This document shows, piece by piece, positions 8,220 to 17,818 of a stretch of 40,544 nucleotides of DNA. A program made the translations under genes and the position numbers. The DNA comes from Novosphingobium capsulatum (lineage in GTDB: Bacteria > Pseudomonadota > Alphaproteobacteria > Sphingomonadales > Sphingomonadaceae). How positions within the stretch are numbered: the first letter of the stretch is position 1; the number at the start of each line of letters is the position of its first letter. Location of the stretch: positions 1-40,544 of the forward strand of contig DQVI01000224.1 of assembly GCA_015661825.1 (NCBI GenBank), in the 5' to 3' direction. The notes beneath the pieces are model-generated. The model saw nothing but the letters and a program-made list of their open reading frames with translations, did no database searches and was not told the origin of the DNA.

Positions 8220-10250
8220 CTATTTGTGGGACAATTTCGCGCCATAAAACTCCCCCTCACCCCATTTCCCGAATGGCTTTTCGACAATTAGATGCCGATT
8301 TCCCGCAACAACAACCAGAGATTCAATCTGATATGAGGGATCACCGCATTTGCCACGTGTGGCAGGAACCGAAAGAGCTGTCGTCGCCCAATTATCGCGG
8401 AACCGCACGGTCGGATTAGACGAAGGCTGGTCGCAATATATCACAGCCTCACCGAAATCGCGCATCGTGTTATGGACAAAGAGCAGATTCGTTCCACTCG
8501 TCACCTGAATCGGAGCTTGGGATGTATCGCTGATCACGTTCCCCTCAAAGCGAATACCGCCGCTGCCCTGGTCAGCGTAAAGCCCATGGCCACCATAATA
8601 TCGCGCATGACCGCCAGAAATGCGGTTCCCGGCGATCAATGTCCCTGGCTGCTGCCCCAGCGTGTAGACCCCCCCCATGTCAGAGAGAACACCTTGGCCA
8701 AAATTGCTTATATCGTTTTCTTTTATCAAGTTATCATGGCTAAGGCTGGGACCGTCGTTCCATACCCAACCCATCGAAATACCGCTGTAGAACAAATCCG
8801 CAATGCGGTTCCCCAGGATCGCTATATGGTGCGCCTGCCCACTCCATATACCCACCCCGGCAAGCTGAACACGCCCCAGCCCGGTGATCGTGTTTCCCGA
8901 AATCGTGACATGGTGGGTTTCATTGCGGCCAGTCGCCCCCCCGGTCCAATCCGAGCCAGCCCTCGGCTTGCGTTGGCCTGAGCCGATAGCCACGCCCCCC
9001 CCACCAAGGTCGGTGAGTTGACTTCCCGTCAACGCGGCATTCGCTACATCGGAACCAAAACGCAGTCCGGTTGCACCGGTATGTTCGATTGCGATCCTGT
9101 CAAAAACGATGTCGCGCGCATGATTGACCTCGATCGCAGCGGTCAGCCCCTCTTCCGCCTGCATGGTGGCCCACCCATTCGCCGGCAAGGTCCATCCGGC
9201 ATATTGGAACCCGATACCGCGCCAGATAATGTCATGTGCCGGCGCCTGCTCACTACCCCCGATCCGAACAAGTTGAGACAGTTGCGGCGCGACGGCATCG
9301 AATGCTTTCGTCCGCTCTTCCGCCATAGGCTGGTAACGCAGGATCTGGCGCGCCTGATCGCACTGCCAGGTTCCCGGCGCCAGAACCGACGCGGGGCCAT
9401 TCTCGATGCGATAGGGCATGCCTGGCGCCAAGTCATGATGTACGCCATAACCCGCAAAATTCCCGCTCAGTTGCAATCGTCCGCTAGCAGGATCGAATGA
9501 GACAACATGCATGCGCGAGGCCGTCCAGGCAGCAATAATCACGATCTCTGTATCGTGAGAAATCGGCAAAGTTGCGGGAAGATCGCCAGGCCATGCCCGG
9601 AAGTGGTCCGTGACAGGAAGGCCGGCAGGGCCACGTGGATCGACCGCCCCCGTATAGAACCATCCATCCGCTGGCAGGCTCGGTCGTTCGCGACGCACGG
9701 CATTGACAAACAACTGCTGCGGACAGATGCCCGCCCAGTTGGCGACTTGCTCACCGTCAGGATCACCACGCCACCCTGCGATCTTGCGTCCACCGGTGAT
9801 GCGCGGCGTAGCGCCAGGCTCAGCAGAAAACACGGTCGGGGCATCTGGCCGCCCGGAATCGGCTGAATCGAGAACCAGCGTCTGCGTCAGTGGATAATCT
9901 CCACTCGCAAGAGCAATCGTGACGCCACGCCCCCCGACTTGCCCCCCCGCCCTGAGCGCCCGAACGACATCGCGCGCGTGCTGAAGTGTGCGCAAGGGTC
10001 CATGCCGTCCATCCGATAGCGTGGCGCGGGAGCCATCATTCCCGTCATCCCCCTCGGGCGAAACGTGTACAACCAAAGGGGGAGGCAGATCACTGCGCAC
10101 CTGCACCCAGGGAGCCATTCCCGGCGCCTGGGGGAGAGCTTCCTGAAGCGCGTCACGTGGCGACGACATGTGGCTATTAGCCGCAACCGTAACAGCAATC
10201 GGCGTAACCAAGCCAACTGTCGTTGCAAGGAAGAGCAGTGGCTTGATCAC
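8220..10250 (-). CDS. Secreted right-handed parallel beta-helix protein, GH141-like
   Basis: About 676 residues. GTG 10250 is chosen because GGAG lies just upstream and the protein then begins with a clean signal peptide (MIKPLLFLATTVGLVTPIAVTVAANS). The N-terminal region has VVHVSPEGDDGNDGS, LRTLQHARDVVRAL, DYPLTQTLVLDSADSG and ITGGRKIAGW, the typical opening of GH141-like beta-helix enzymes. Repeats of the type HHVTISGNTITGLG and AHHIAILGNRIADL follow from about residue 390 to 600. Characterised GH141 members include an alpha-L-fucosidase acting on pectin rhamnogalacturonan II and a xylanase. The cluster makes GDP-fucose, so a fucose-containing EPS is a likely substrate. A lyase or epimerase role is not excluded. 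Confidence 0.78.
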   Translation of the reverse strand: MIKPLLFLATTVGLVTPIAVTVAANSHMSSPRDALQEALPQAPGMAPWVQVRSDLPPPLVVHVSPEGDDGNDGSRATLSDGRHGPLRTLQHARDVVRALRAGGQVGGRGVTIALASGDYPLTQTLVLDSADSGRPDAPTVFSAEPGATPRITGGRKIAGWRGDPDGEQVANWAGICPQQLFVNAVRRERPSLPADGWFYTGAVDPRGPAGLPVTDHFRAWPGDLPATLPISHDTEIVIIAAWTASRMHVVSFDPASGRLQLSGNFAGYGVHHDLAPGMPYRIENGPASVLAPGTWQCDQARQILRYQPMAEERTKAFDAVAPQLSQLVRIGGSEQAPAHDIIWRGIGFQYAGWTLPANGWATMQAEEGLTAAIEVNHARDIVFDRIAIEHTGATGLRFGSDVANAALTGSQLTDLGGGGVAIGSGQRKPRAGSDWTGGATGRNETHHVTISGNTITGLGRVQLAGVGIWSGQAHHIAILGNRIADLFYSGISMGWVWNDGPSLSHDNLIKENDISNFGQGVLSDMGGVYTLGQQPGTLIAGNRISGGHARYYGGHGLYADQGSGGIRFEGNVISDTSQAPIQVTSGTNLLFVHNTMRDFGEAVIYCDQPSSNPTVRFRDNWATTALSVPATRGKCGDPSYQIESLVVVAGNRHLIVEKPFGKWGEGEFYGAKLSHK

Positions 10251-10462
10251 ATGAACTCCATTGCAGGATACCGGAGCGGCTCGCCACCTGCCGGATGGCT
10301 TCATCGCGGCTTAAAACGCTCCAAAGAAAAGTCTATTTTCAAAAATATTATTGAAAATGAATGACAAATTCATGTGACACAGAAGCATACACACTCAATT
10401 ATTCGCGCAATCAGATAGATTTTACGAAAATTGTGCATGTACAGCCATAGAATTAAACCATT
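10251..10462. other. AT-rich intergenic stretch with a small inverted repeat
   Basis: This 212-nt gap separates the esterase from the beta-helix gene on the minus strand and is much richer in A and T than the genes. At its right edge ATAGAAT (10447-10453) pairs with ATTCTAT (10460-10466), overlapping the esterase stop; this could form a weak 3' hairpin. The stretch probably holds an internal promoter for the beta-helix gene, but no clear -35/-10 pair was identified. Confidence 0.35.
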
Positions 10463-11323
10463 CTATCCCTTTACCAATCCACCAAGACTGGGCTCTGCTT
10501 TACGCAGACCATCCGCGACAAGACCCGCGATGACATAGGCGCCCTTGGCATTCAGATGAATATAATCTGCCTGATAGGAGCGTCGGGGGTCGCCAGCAGG
10601 CACAGCAGCACTGACTGGCACGCCCTTCGCAATGCGCCCGGGCAAAGTGGTCCCCCGTGCAGCCGCTTGCTGTTCTGCCGCCGTGACAGGATGGGATTCG
10701 AAAGCCATCGCCCCGGCAGCGCCCATCTTGCCATAGAGCGCCTCGCTGGCTTCATTGAGATCTATCACAGGAGTGTGCATTTTCGCAGCGACGTCCCGAA
10801 CCTGATCGGCCCAAGGTCTGATCGTATCGTCAAGCTGGCCATTTGCGAAATGTCGCGCAGACAATGGCGTCACCAGCAAGGGAATCGCTCCCGTGGCACG
10901 GGCTTCTGTTACAAATCGAGCAAGGTTGGCCGGGAATTCATCTCCCAGCCGTGTACCGATCGCCGGATCCGCATTTTTATCGTTATGGCCCATCTCAATC
11001 AAAACGTATCGCGCCTTGTAGCCCGGCGTTTTCAATTCGTTCAGGACCAGTTGCCAGCTTCCCTCCGCGCGATATGTCTTGGTGGATCGCCCCCCCCGCC
11101 CCATGGGCAAACAGGCAACCATGCCGGAAACATATGCATCGCAAAAAGCCCCACCCCATCCGGTCATCTGGGCTGTCGTTGAATCTCCCACGAGCACGAT
11201 TTTAACCGGCCCGGAATCCGTAACACCTTGCGATGCGCAAGTCGTGCTACCCACAAGCAGCACGAGGGGCAGCAACATCCCTCCCTGCAACAAACGTGAC
11301 GATAGCATCCGGTGTTTCAGCAT
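10463..11323 (-). CDS. SGNH hydrolase, rhamnogalacturonan acetylesterase-like (CE12 type)
   Basis: A 286-residue exported esterase with a signal peptide (residues 1 to about 29). The SGNH blocks are present: GDSTT with nucleophile Ser48, the Gly block in MGRGGRST (74-81), GHND with Asn114, and DYIHLNAKGA with Asp253 and His256. The arrangement GDST...GRGGRS...GHND is that of rhamnogalacturonan acetylesterases, which remove acetyl groups from polymeric galacturonate. ATG 11323 is preceded by AGGAGG at 8 nt, so the longer upstream reading frame is rejected. It sits just after an acyltransferase gene in an EPS unit that can make UDP-GalA, so it likely edits acetylation of the cell's own polymer. 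Confidence 0.86.
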   Translation of the reverse strand: MLKHRMLSSRLLQGGMLLPLVLLVGSTTCASQGVTDSGPVKIVLVGDSTTAQMTGWGGAFCDAYVSGMVACLPMGRGGRSTKTYRAEGSWQLVLNELKTPGYKARYVLIEMGHNDKNADPAIGTRLGDEFPANLARFVTEARATGAIPLLVTPLSARHFANGQLDDTIRPWADQVRDVAAKMHTPVIDLNEASEALYGKMGAAGAMAFESHPVTAAEQQAAARGTTLPGRIAKGVPVSAAVPAGDPRRSYQADYIHLNAKGAYVIAGLVADGLRKAEPSLGGLVKG

Positions 11324-11403
11324 GGTCGGCGCCTCCTTTCGTCCCCACGGCGGACAGTGCTTTGCCTCAGATGAACCTAGCATTCACATCCCGCAGAACG
11401 ACG

Positions 11404-11949
11404 TCAGGACGCATCGCGATTTGCAAATTCACCTTGGCTGCGCTCGATCCAGCGACCGGGGTCATCGCTCAAGCCTCCAACGCGGACAGCCGGATTGCCG
11501 ACCATGATGGAATCGGAAGGAACCTTCCCACGAAGCACGCTCCCGGCCCCGACGATGACATTATCACCGATGGTCGTTCCCGGCATGACGATCACGTTCA
11601 TACCGATAAAAACATTGTTCCCGATATGAATGGGGCGTCGCGTAGCCACGTCGGTGGGCGGCGTTTGTCCATTGGCAATCAACGCCGTCGTAATCGAATA
11701 ATCATGGGTGAGAAGGATGACGTACTTCGACAAAACCGAACGATCACCCATAGTTACAAGATCAAAATCATCAAACCGCACCCGACTTGAAATATATCTC
11801 GGGACACCCGTGAACTTAATTCCATACTTCGCAAGAAGCCAAGTATAAAAAATCATATAAATACGAGGGGAAACCAGTTCTAGAGGGACAATAAGCATGT
11901 TGATCACATGCAGAAGCAGCCGAGACAAACCTCTCCAAACCAATTTCAT
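11404..11949 (-). CDS. Left-handed beta-helix O-acyltransferase
   Basis: A 181-residue hexapeptide-repeat acyltransferase of the maltose/colanic acid acetyltransferase type. A hydrophobic N-terminus (about residues 8-45) is followed by ILLTHDYS, with the likely catalytic His, and the repeats IHIGNNVFIGMNVIVMPG and TTIGDNVIVGAGSVL, closing with IMVGNPAVRVGG. It probably acetylates a sugar of the repeat unit at the cytoplasmic membrane face. Its start overlaps the stop of the upstream GT4 gene (ATGA), so the two are coupled and may act on the same residue. The acceptor is unknown. Confidence 0.85.
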   Translation of the reverse strand: MKLVWRGLSRLLLHVINMLIVPLELVSPRIYMIFYTWLLAKYGIKFTGVPRYISSRVRFDDFDLVTMGDRSVLSKYVILLTHDYSITTALIANGQTPPTDVATRRPIHIGNNVFIGMNVIVMPGTTIGDNVIVGAGSVLRGKVPSDSIMVGNPAVRVGGLSDDPGRWIERSQGEFANRDAS

Positions 11950-13007
11950 TGCCTCACCCCACCCACTGAATCAAAAATTTCTCTATACGCCGCAACCACT
12001 GCTTTCGGCGTCATGGAAGCCAAACGCGCACGCGCATGTGCCAAAGGCGTCGTGTCCACACGGACATCCAATGCTGCGGAAACAGCTTCTGCAACACGCT
12101 CGGGATCCTCACGCGCGCTTACAAGAAAAGGATAATCGTCACCAAGCAAAGCTCGGTGTTCAGGGATGTCTGAGGCAACAACCAATCGATCACCCGCAAC
12201 GCTTTCCAGCATGACATTGGGCAATCCCTCATGATGGCTCATGCTCACGAGAACACCCGCCTCGGCGATTTGCCTGTCGACATCACTGCGAAAACCCAGA
12301 AAGGAGATATCCGCTCCCGATGAACGCGCTTCATCTTCAAGCGCCTCTCGTTGCGAGCCCTGGCCTATCACCACAAAATCCAGATCAGGCCGCCCAGAAG
12401 CAAGCCGGCAAAACGCGCGAATAACCGTCATCGGGTTTTTCTGCGGCTCCAGCCGACCGATCGTAGCAACGCGCCCGGAGGGGGCGATCCCACCCCCGGA
12501 AGAGGCGACATGCACGATATTTGACACAACATGCAGCGTGCCGTGCGGTCGTACACGCGCCCAGTAATCCCGCCCCTTTTCCGAATTGGCGACGATGGCG
12601 TCGGCATATCTGCCAAGGATACGCCGCAAAATGTAGCGCGGATCTCGCGGATAGCTGGAATCTCGCTCGGTCATCACCCATCGCAAGCCAGGCACCGCAC
12701 GCCTGACAAAGAAGCCCATGACATCGCAATTATGCAGCCAAGTCATCAATATGGCAGGTTTGATCTTGCGGATAAGCGCACGCAACTTGAGAATATTGCG
12801 CGGGTCATAGTTCGATGACACCGGCATGTGAATTACATTCAGACGCCCTCGATCAAGCAGGGCATCATGAACACCCGCATGAAAATAAATCAAAGTTACA
12901 TCGACATCGTCAGATTTTTGCAGCTCATTAAGAAAATGAATACACTGCTTCTGAGCGCCGCCATCACTCATACCAGGAATGACGACGCATATTTTTTTAC
13001 GCGTCAT
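11946..13007 (-). CDS. Glycosyltransferase family 4
   Basis: A 353-residue GT-B enzyme. The N-terminal fold opens with [17 protein letters not shown]. The C-terminal nucleotide-sugar domain has [12 protein letters not shown] and the EX7E motif in [14 protein letters not shown]. Such enzymes are cytoplasmic or membrane-associated and retain anomeric configuration while adding a sugar to the lipid-linked repeat. Donor and acceptor cannot be read from sequence. It overlaps both neighbouring acyltransferase genes by ATGA junctions (11946-11949 and 13004-13007). Confidence 0.88.
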   Translation of the reverse strand: MTRKKICVVIPGMSDGGAQKQCIHFLNELQKSDDVDVTLIYFHAGVHDALLDRGRLNVIHMPVSSNYDPRNILKLRALIRKIKPAILMTWLHNCDVMGFFVRRAVPGLRWVMTERDSSYPRDPRYILRRILGRYADAIVANSEKGRDYWARVRPHGTLHVVSNIVHVASSGGGIAPSGRVATIGRLEPQKNPMTVIRAFCRLASGRPDLDFVVIGQGSQREALEDEARSSGADISFLGFRSDVDRQIAEAGVLVSMSHHEGLPNVMLESVAGDRLVVASDIPEHRALLGDDYPFLVSAREDPERVAEAVSAALDVRVDTTPLAHARARLASMTPKAVVAAYREIFDSVGGVRQ

Positions 13008-13507
13008 TCGGACACCCCATACTTTTTAGAAAAATATTTGCGCTTCTCTTCAGGTGTCAGTTGCTTGGTATCGTCACCCTGCGCGAGCGCGGATGCACGG
13101 TATTCCTCGAGCGTCTTGATGACCCGCGCCGGAATACCAACTGCAACACTATTGGACGGGATGTCCCGTGAAACGATCGCCCCGGCGCCGATCACGACGT
13201 TGTCGCCAATGGTGACCCCCGGCAGAATGGTCGCGCCATAGCCAATGAACACGTTGCTGCCGACCGTAATCGGTTTGACGATATCGATGCCGGGATTTCG
13301 GTCGCGCAAAACCCAAACGCCACCATCGTGAGTCTCGAAGCGCGCCTTTGTGGCACTCACCCGGTCACCCAGCGTGATCAAATAGGGCTCGGAGGAGAAA
13401 TCGACCTTGATCAGCCTGCACCCGCTACCCATGCGCACACCAATCCGGCGGGCATAGGCCTCGGGGCGCAACTGCTTCTCGAACCATACGACAATGCGTT
13501 TGAACAT
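13004..13507 (-). CDS. Left-handed beta-helix acyltransferase
   Basis: About 167 residues. The helix repeats include [38 protein letters not shown] and [18 protein letters not shown], closing with [15 protein letters not shown], and a charged tail rich in Lys and Glu follows (residues about 140-167). His in FETHDGGVW is the candidate catalytic residue. ATG 13507 is preferred; a TTG at 13543 in the same frame has no visible ribosome binding site. It lies 51 nt after the Wzx gene and overlaps the next GT4. Its likely role is O-acylation of an EPS sugar. Confidence 0.83.
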   Translation of the reverse strand: MFKRIVVWFEKQLRPEAYARRIGVRMGSGCRLIKVDFSSEPYLITLGDRVSATKARFETHDGGVWVLRDRNPGIDIVKPITVGSNVFIGYGATILPGVTIGDNVVIGAGAIVSRDIPSNSVAVGIPARVIKTLEEYRASALAQGDDTKQLTPEEKRKYFSKKYGVSE

Positions 13508-13558
13508 GGTACCATGACCTAGATAGCGCAAGACAAGATCCAACTGGCAGCACCCGGG

Positions 13559-15073
13559 CTACTGCGGAAGCCTGCCTTCGCGCTGGTTAAGAGAGCCCAT
13601 CAAGCGTGCGAACAGTGCGTTGCGCGTCGCCCCCGAAACGATGAACGCCAGGGCCCCGCTACCGGACAACAGCAGACTGACAACAACCGTGAGGACCAGC
13701 CCCGGAATGCCAGTCGGCCGCCACACCATCGAAAGGGCAAACGCGGCGGCCACCGTGACCGCGATCCCGAGCAGCCCGGTATAATCGGCCCGAACGGTCG
13801 GAATGAGGCGCCTCACCTGGCGAGGGAACAGGACATTAAGCGGCAGCCGCCCAATGAATATCCCGAGGAACATGACCAGCAAGTTTGATGTCAGGTGATA
13901 GGCCAGCGCCCCCAGCGCCAGTGCAAGCACTGCTCCGAGCGAACCGGCAATGACCTTGTTGCGGATTTGCAGTCCAACATCCTGAATTTGGGCATCAAAG
14001 CGCAGGATCACGAGTTGAAGCATGACGAGAACCATGCCCAGATTGCCCATGTCCCCCACGTAGAACGAGGTCCCCACCCATCGGCCTACAAAGATCCCGT
14101 TGCACAACACAAGCCCGCAGGCAGCCGCCAATGCAATGCTCTGGACCGCCTCGCGCGTGCGATTGTAAACCGCAGCAGCTTCATCGAGCTGCCCCGCACC
14201 GACCAGAGCACCAAGCCGCGGCGTAATCGCGCTACCGGTCATCAGACAGATCGATATGGCGAACTGGGTGACGTAGTAGGTGAAGGTATATTTGCCGACC
14301 AGGACCGGTCCGACAAGGTAGCTGATGAGCAGGATGTCGGTAGACAACATCAGCATCTGGACCAGCGACCACACCTGCGTCCAGTTGCTGAACGACAACA
14401 CACGCTTCACGTCCTGCCATGTCGGACGCTTGACCCCCCACCAACTCACGTACCGATAGGCCACGAGCAAGGTACACAGGCCGGTCAGGAACGACCCCGC
14501 CACGGTCGCCGCGCCAAGACCGATGATCCCGTATCCCAGCCAGGCAGCCAGCACCATGGCCACATTGCTGAAAACCAGCAGGGTGGTCATGACAATGTAC
14601 GAGCGGAAACCTTGATTGGTACCGGCGAGAACCGAGTCAGGAACCCCCATAACCCCGGTCAGCAGGATGTTTGCGCCCAACAGTCCGGCAGCCATGCGCG
14701 CAGCGGTCAGATCCGCCGGCGGAATGTCCTTGATCAGATGCGGCAACAGCCAGAGCATGACGGAAATCACCGTCATCAGGATCGGCAACCACAACATCCA
14801 CACCGCGATCGCGGACCCCACCTCGCGGCGCATGTGGTCCTCGCTTTCGCGCAAGGACTTGTGCGCAACGATCCACTTGAGGGCCTGTGACGCCCGCCCA
14901 TCGGCCACCGAGGTGAGGTCGAGAAGACGCAGGCACGCCTTCCATATCCCGAATGCTTCAACGCCCAGAAACCGCACCAACAGCGGATTGGAGACCAGAC
15001 CAATCACCGCAAGCACGATGAAATTGAGATAAAGCGTGATCGCGTTGAGCTTGGTATTACTCAGTCGACGCAT
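13559..15073 (-). CDS. Wzx-like polysaccharide flippase (MOP superfamily)
   Basis: About 504 residues with 12-14 predicted membrane helices. The first, LNAITLYLNFIVLAVIGLV, and the following LLVRFLGVEAFGIWKACLRLLDL are typical of PST/Wzx transporters, which move undecaprenyl-linked repeats across the inner membrane. ATG 15073 is given; GTG 15085 in the same frame is equally possible, and neither has a strong ribosome binding site. Both overlap the end of the upstream GT4 gene, so translation is probably coupled. A second flippase-like gene lies at 26196. Confidence 0.85.
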   Translation of the reverse strand: MRRLSNTKLNAITLYLNFIVLAVIGLVSNPLLVRFLGVEAFGIWKACLRLLDLTSVADGRASQALKWIVAHKSLRESEDHMRREVGSAIAVWMLWLPILMTVISVMLWLLPHLIKDIPPADLTAARMAAGLLGANILLTGVMGVPDSVLAGTNQGFRSYIVMTTLLVFSNVAMVLAAWLGYGIIGLGAATVAGSFLTGLCTLLVAYRYVSWWGVKRPTWQDVKRVLSFSNWTQVWSLVQMLMLSTDILLISYLVGPVLVGKYTFTYYVTQFAISICLMTGSAITPRLGALVGAGQLDEAAAVYNRTREAVQSIALAAACGLVLCNGIFVGRWVGTSFYVGDMGNLGMVLVMLQLVILRFDAQIQDVGLQIRNKVIAGSLGAVLALALGALAYHLTSNLLVMFLGIFIGRLPLNVLFPRQVRRLIPTVRADYTGLLGIAVTVAAAFALSMVWRPTGIPGLVLTVVVSLLLSGSGALAFIVSGATRNALFARLMGSLNQREGRLPQ

Positions 15074-16167
15074 GATGACAGGCACTCGTGCGATGCTGGC
15101 CCGAACAGGCCATGGATAACGCCCCGCGCCCGCGCATGGCGTGCAGCATATCGGGTGATGATGTCGCCTCGCATGGAACGAGGACGGGTCGCCAAGACAA
15201 GCCAGTCCATCGCTGCCGCGACGAAATCGCGATCACGCGGGATCACCAATCCGTCGTCCTCGACCTGGTTGGCAATACACCCCCGGTCATAGCTGACAAT
15301 CCGACAGCCAGCGGCCAGCGCCTCGAACAACACTGTCGGCTGCGCTTCGTTGGCATAGTCCGTGGGGAAGACGAAGACATCGATGTCCCGATAGAACACC
15401 GCCTTGTCGGGTCCGTACAGCGGGCCACGATAATCGAGCCGGTCCCCCAGTTCAGCCTGCGCGCGCGCAAGTGCAGCGCGGTCCTCGTCGAGCGCCACCG
15501 GCCCGGCAAGCACGCCACGCACGGCCACCCCGCGCTCAGCGGCAACCCGCAACAACTCAAGGAACCGGTACAACCCCTTTTCGCGCGTCAGATTGCTGAG
15601 CAGTCCGATGACAAGGCCTTCCGCTTCCTCGCGCACATCGTCAGATGCGCCGTCATCCGGCGGGACAAAGGCCGCATTGCTCAACACCGCACCATCACCG
15701 CCGCGACGATAGACCGCCTCGAATTTGCCCTTCATGGTGCAGCACAGGAAGATATGGCAGATATCGGGATGGGTCCCCACAACGAGCCGCATCAGCGCGC
15801 TGCGCCGCTCAATGTAGGCGAAGCTGTGATGATGCAGGAGCGTGGGCATGCCCGTGATCCGGGCAGCGGCAATCACCACCCAGGAATAGACAAGTCCCAG
15901 CCCCCCCTCGCAGGCGACGTAGCACGTAGCTCCTTCCCGCCTTGCGCGCAGGATCGAAAATGCTGCCCCCACCGCAGCCAGCGCCCGACTGACATGCCGC
16001 AGCAATCCGCGCGCCTTGCGCGAACCGGTGATGTCGATTTCACGCACCACGCGCAACTGCTGCACCTCGTCGCTCAGACAACGGGTGATGTACGAAAAGC
16101 CGTGTACCGGCGGAGGAAACTGGCCGATGGCAAGCACCGGCCCATCGATCAGGCTTTGAGCGCTCAT
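15061..16167 (-). CDS. Glycosyltransferase family 4-like
   Basis: A 368-residue GT-B protein. The N-terminus GPVLAIGQFPPPVHGFSYIT resembles GT4 proteins that open with G-Q-x-PPP-V-x-G. The donor half has IGLLSNLTREKGLYRFLELL, VFVFPTDYANEAQPTVLFEALAAG (an EX7E motif) and a C-terminal helix. It adds an unidentified sugar to the growing repeat. The start overlaps the stop of the WcaF-like gene (ATGA), and its end overlaps the Wzx start. Confidence 0.85.
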   Translation of the reverse strand: MSAQSLIDGPVLAIGQFPPPVHGFSYITRCLSDEVQQLRVVREIDITGSRKARGLLRHVSRALAAVGAAFSILRARREGATCYVACEGGLGLVYSWVVIAAARITGMPTLLHHHSFAYIERRSALMRLVVGTHPDICHIFLCCTMKGKFEAVYRRGGDGAVLSNAAFVPPDDGASDDVREEAEGLVIGLLSNLTREKGLYRFLELLRVAAERGVAVRGVLAGPVALDEDRAALARAQAELGDRLDYRGPLYGPDKAVFYRDIDVFVFPTDYANEAQPTVLFEALAAGCRIVSYDRGCIANQVEDDGLVIPRDRDFVAAAMDWLVLATRPRSMRGDIITRYAARHARARGVIHGLFGPASHECLSSCVD

Positions 16168-16727
16168 GCTGGCATTCTCGTTCGCACGAACCGCGCCGGA
16201 GCCCCCGCAACGATCGCAGCAGCAGGAACGTCTGCCAAGACCGTGCTACATGCCGCAACGATCGCCCCACGCCCGATCGTCACCCCCGGCGCGACGAAAC
16301 ACCCGGTCGAGATCCAGGCCTCGGGCTCGATCGTAACCGGCTTTGCTACAAGCGAGAACGCGATATCGCCATAGTCATGCGTGCCGGCGCAGATATAACT
16401 GCGCTGCGAGACCACGGCATTGGCGCCGATCGTAATCGGCCCAAGGCTATAGATCTCGGCATCATCACCAATCCAGCAATAGTCCCCGAACACCACCTTC
16501 CACGGGTATGTCACACGCGCAGAAGGGCGGATCAGTACACCGCGCCCGACCTTTGCGCCGAACGCCGACAACAGGAAGCGCCGCCAGGCGAAAAGCGGTT
16601 GCGGCGAGAGCCGGAATAGCGTCGACTGCACCAGTTGCCACAGCAACGTGACGAGCTTGCCCCTTCCCCGAAAATCCGGGGAGACGCGGAAACGCGACAG
16701 ATCCTGATAAATCGGCTGATCAGCCAT
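16164..16727 (-). CDS. WcaF-like colanic-acid-type acetyltransferase
   Basis: A 187-residue left-handed beta-helix protein of the WcaF group. The N-terminus QDLSRFRVSPDFRGRGKLVTLLWQLVQ, WRRFLLSAFGAKVGRGVLI, and TYPWKVVFGDYCWIGDDAEI follow the WcaF pattern closely; in Escherichia coli WcaF acetylates a sugar of colanic acid. CAGTHDYG carries the likely catalytic His. It follows the epimerase by 12 nt and overlaps the next GT4. Expected substrate: an EPS repeat sugar, possibly fucose as in colanic acid (inference). Confidence 0.87.
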   Translation of the reverse strand: MADQPIYQDLSRFRVSPDFRGRGKLVTLLWQLVQSTLFRLSPQPLFAWRRFLLSAFGAKVGRGVLIRPSARVTYPWKVVFGDYCWIGDDAEIYSLGPITIGANAVVSQRSYICAGTHDYGDIAFSLVAKPVTIEPEAWISTGCFVAPGVTIGRGAIVAACSTVLADVPAAAIVAGAPARFVRTRMPA

Positions 16728-16739
16728 GCCTGACGCCGC

Positions 16740-17729
16740 TCAAGCTGCGTTGACATAAAAGTCGGCGTACCATTCCGCGAAACGCTTGAGACCATCCTCA
16801 AGCATCACCCGGGGATGATAGCCGCATAGCGCTTCCAGCTTTGAGATGTCGGCATAAGTCGCCGTAACATCGCCAGGCTGCATCGGGCGCATGATTTTTG
16901 TCGCCTCACGACCGATCGCACTTTCCAGTGCCGAGATCATGTCCATCAGGCCAACCGGGCGGCTGTCTCCGATGTTGAGGACGCGATGCCCACCCTTGGC
17001 CGGAGGATTATCGAGAGCACCGATGATACCGTCGACAATGTCATCGATATAAGTGAAGTCGCGGGCCATCTTGCCTTCGCCGTAGACTTCGATCGGCTCA
17101 CCGGCCATGATCTTCTTCGTGAAACTGAAATAAGCCATGTCGGGACGCCCCCACGGACCATAGACCGTGAAAAAGCGCAAGCCGGTCTGCGGGAAACCAT
17201 AAAGATGCGCGTAACTCTGGCTCATCAGTTCACAAGCAGCTTTCGTCGCCGCATAAAGCGAAACTGGCTTGTCGATACGCTCGTCCTCGGAAAAGCCTTC
17301 GCCTCCCATGGGCCGATCGCCGTAAACCGACGATGACGAGGCATAGACCAGATGCTCGAAACCATCGGCATGCCGGCTGGCTTCAAGCAGCGAAAGATGC
17401 CCCGCCAGATTTGAGCGCTCATACGTGAACGGCTTTTCAAGGCTGTAGCGGACACCAGCTTGAGCAGCCAAGTGTACGATGCGCCTGACACCGCTATTGC
17501 GGACAATGTCGGCAACAGCTTCGGCATCGGCAATATCAAGCCGATGGAATTCAAATTCAGGCCGCCCGTTGAAAGTCGAAAGACGCGCCTCCTTCAAAGA
17601 AGGATCATAGTAATCATTGACGTTATCGACGCCAACAACACGCTCACCACGTTCAATAAGACGATGGGAGACAGCGTGACCAATGAAACCGGCAGCGCCG
17701 GTGACAAGAATTGGATCTTCTCTACTCAC
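16740..17729 (-). CDS. UDP-glucuronate 4-epimerase-like NAD-dependent epimerase
   Basis: A 329-residue extended short-chain dehydrogenase. The Rossmann motif GAAGFIGH is at about residues 11-18, YASSSSVYG carries the catalytic Ser, and SLYAATKAACE gives the Tyr-x3-Lys pair. GVDNVNDYYDPSLKEARL and RFFTVYGPWGRPDMA are hallmarks of UDP-glucuronate 4-epimerases (LpsL/Cap1J type), which convert UDP-GlcA to UDP-GalA. The substrate UDP-GlcA would come from Ugd at 33229. The start is GTG 17729 with AGGA about 8 nt upstream. Confidence 0.88.
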   Translation of the reverse strand: MSREDPILVTGAAGFIGHAVSHRLIERGERVVGVDNVNDYYDPSLKEARLSTFNGRPEFEFHRLDIADAEAVADIVRNSGVRRIVHLAAQAGVRYSLEKPFTYERSNLAGHLSLLEASRHADGFEHLVYASSSSVYGDRPMGGEGFSEDERIDKPVSLYAATKAACELMSQSYAHLYGFPQTGLRFFTVYGPWGRPDMAYFSFTKKIMAGEPIEVYGEGKMARDFTYIDDIVDGIIGALDNPPAKGGHRVLNIGDSRPVGLMDMISALESAIGREATKIMRPMQPGDVTATYADISKLEALCGYHPRVMLEDGLKRFAEWYADFYVNAA

Positions 17730-17818
17730 CCGTCATTCCTTTACAAGAATTCCAGTCACAAAATTGCGCGTGACCAAATAATTACGATGGGACCTGGCGA
17801 CACTCCAATCCCAATCAA

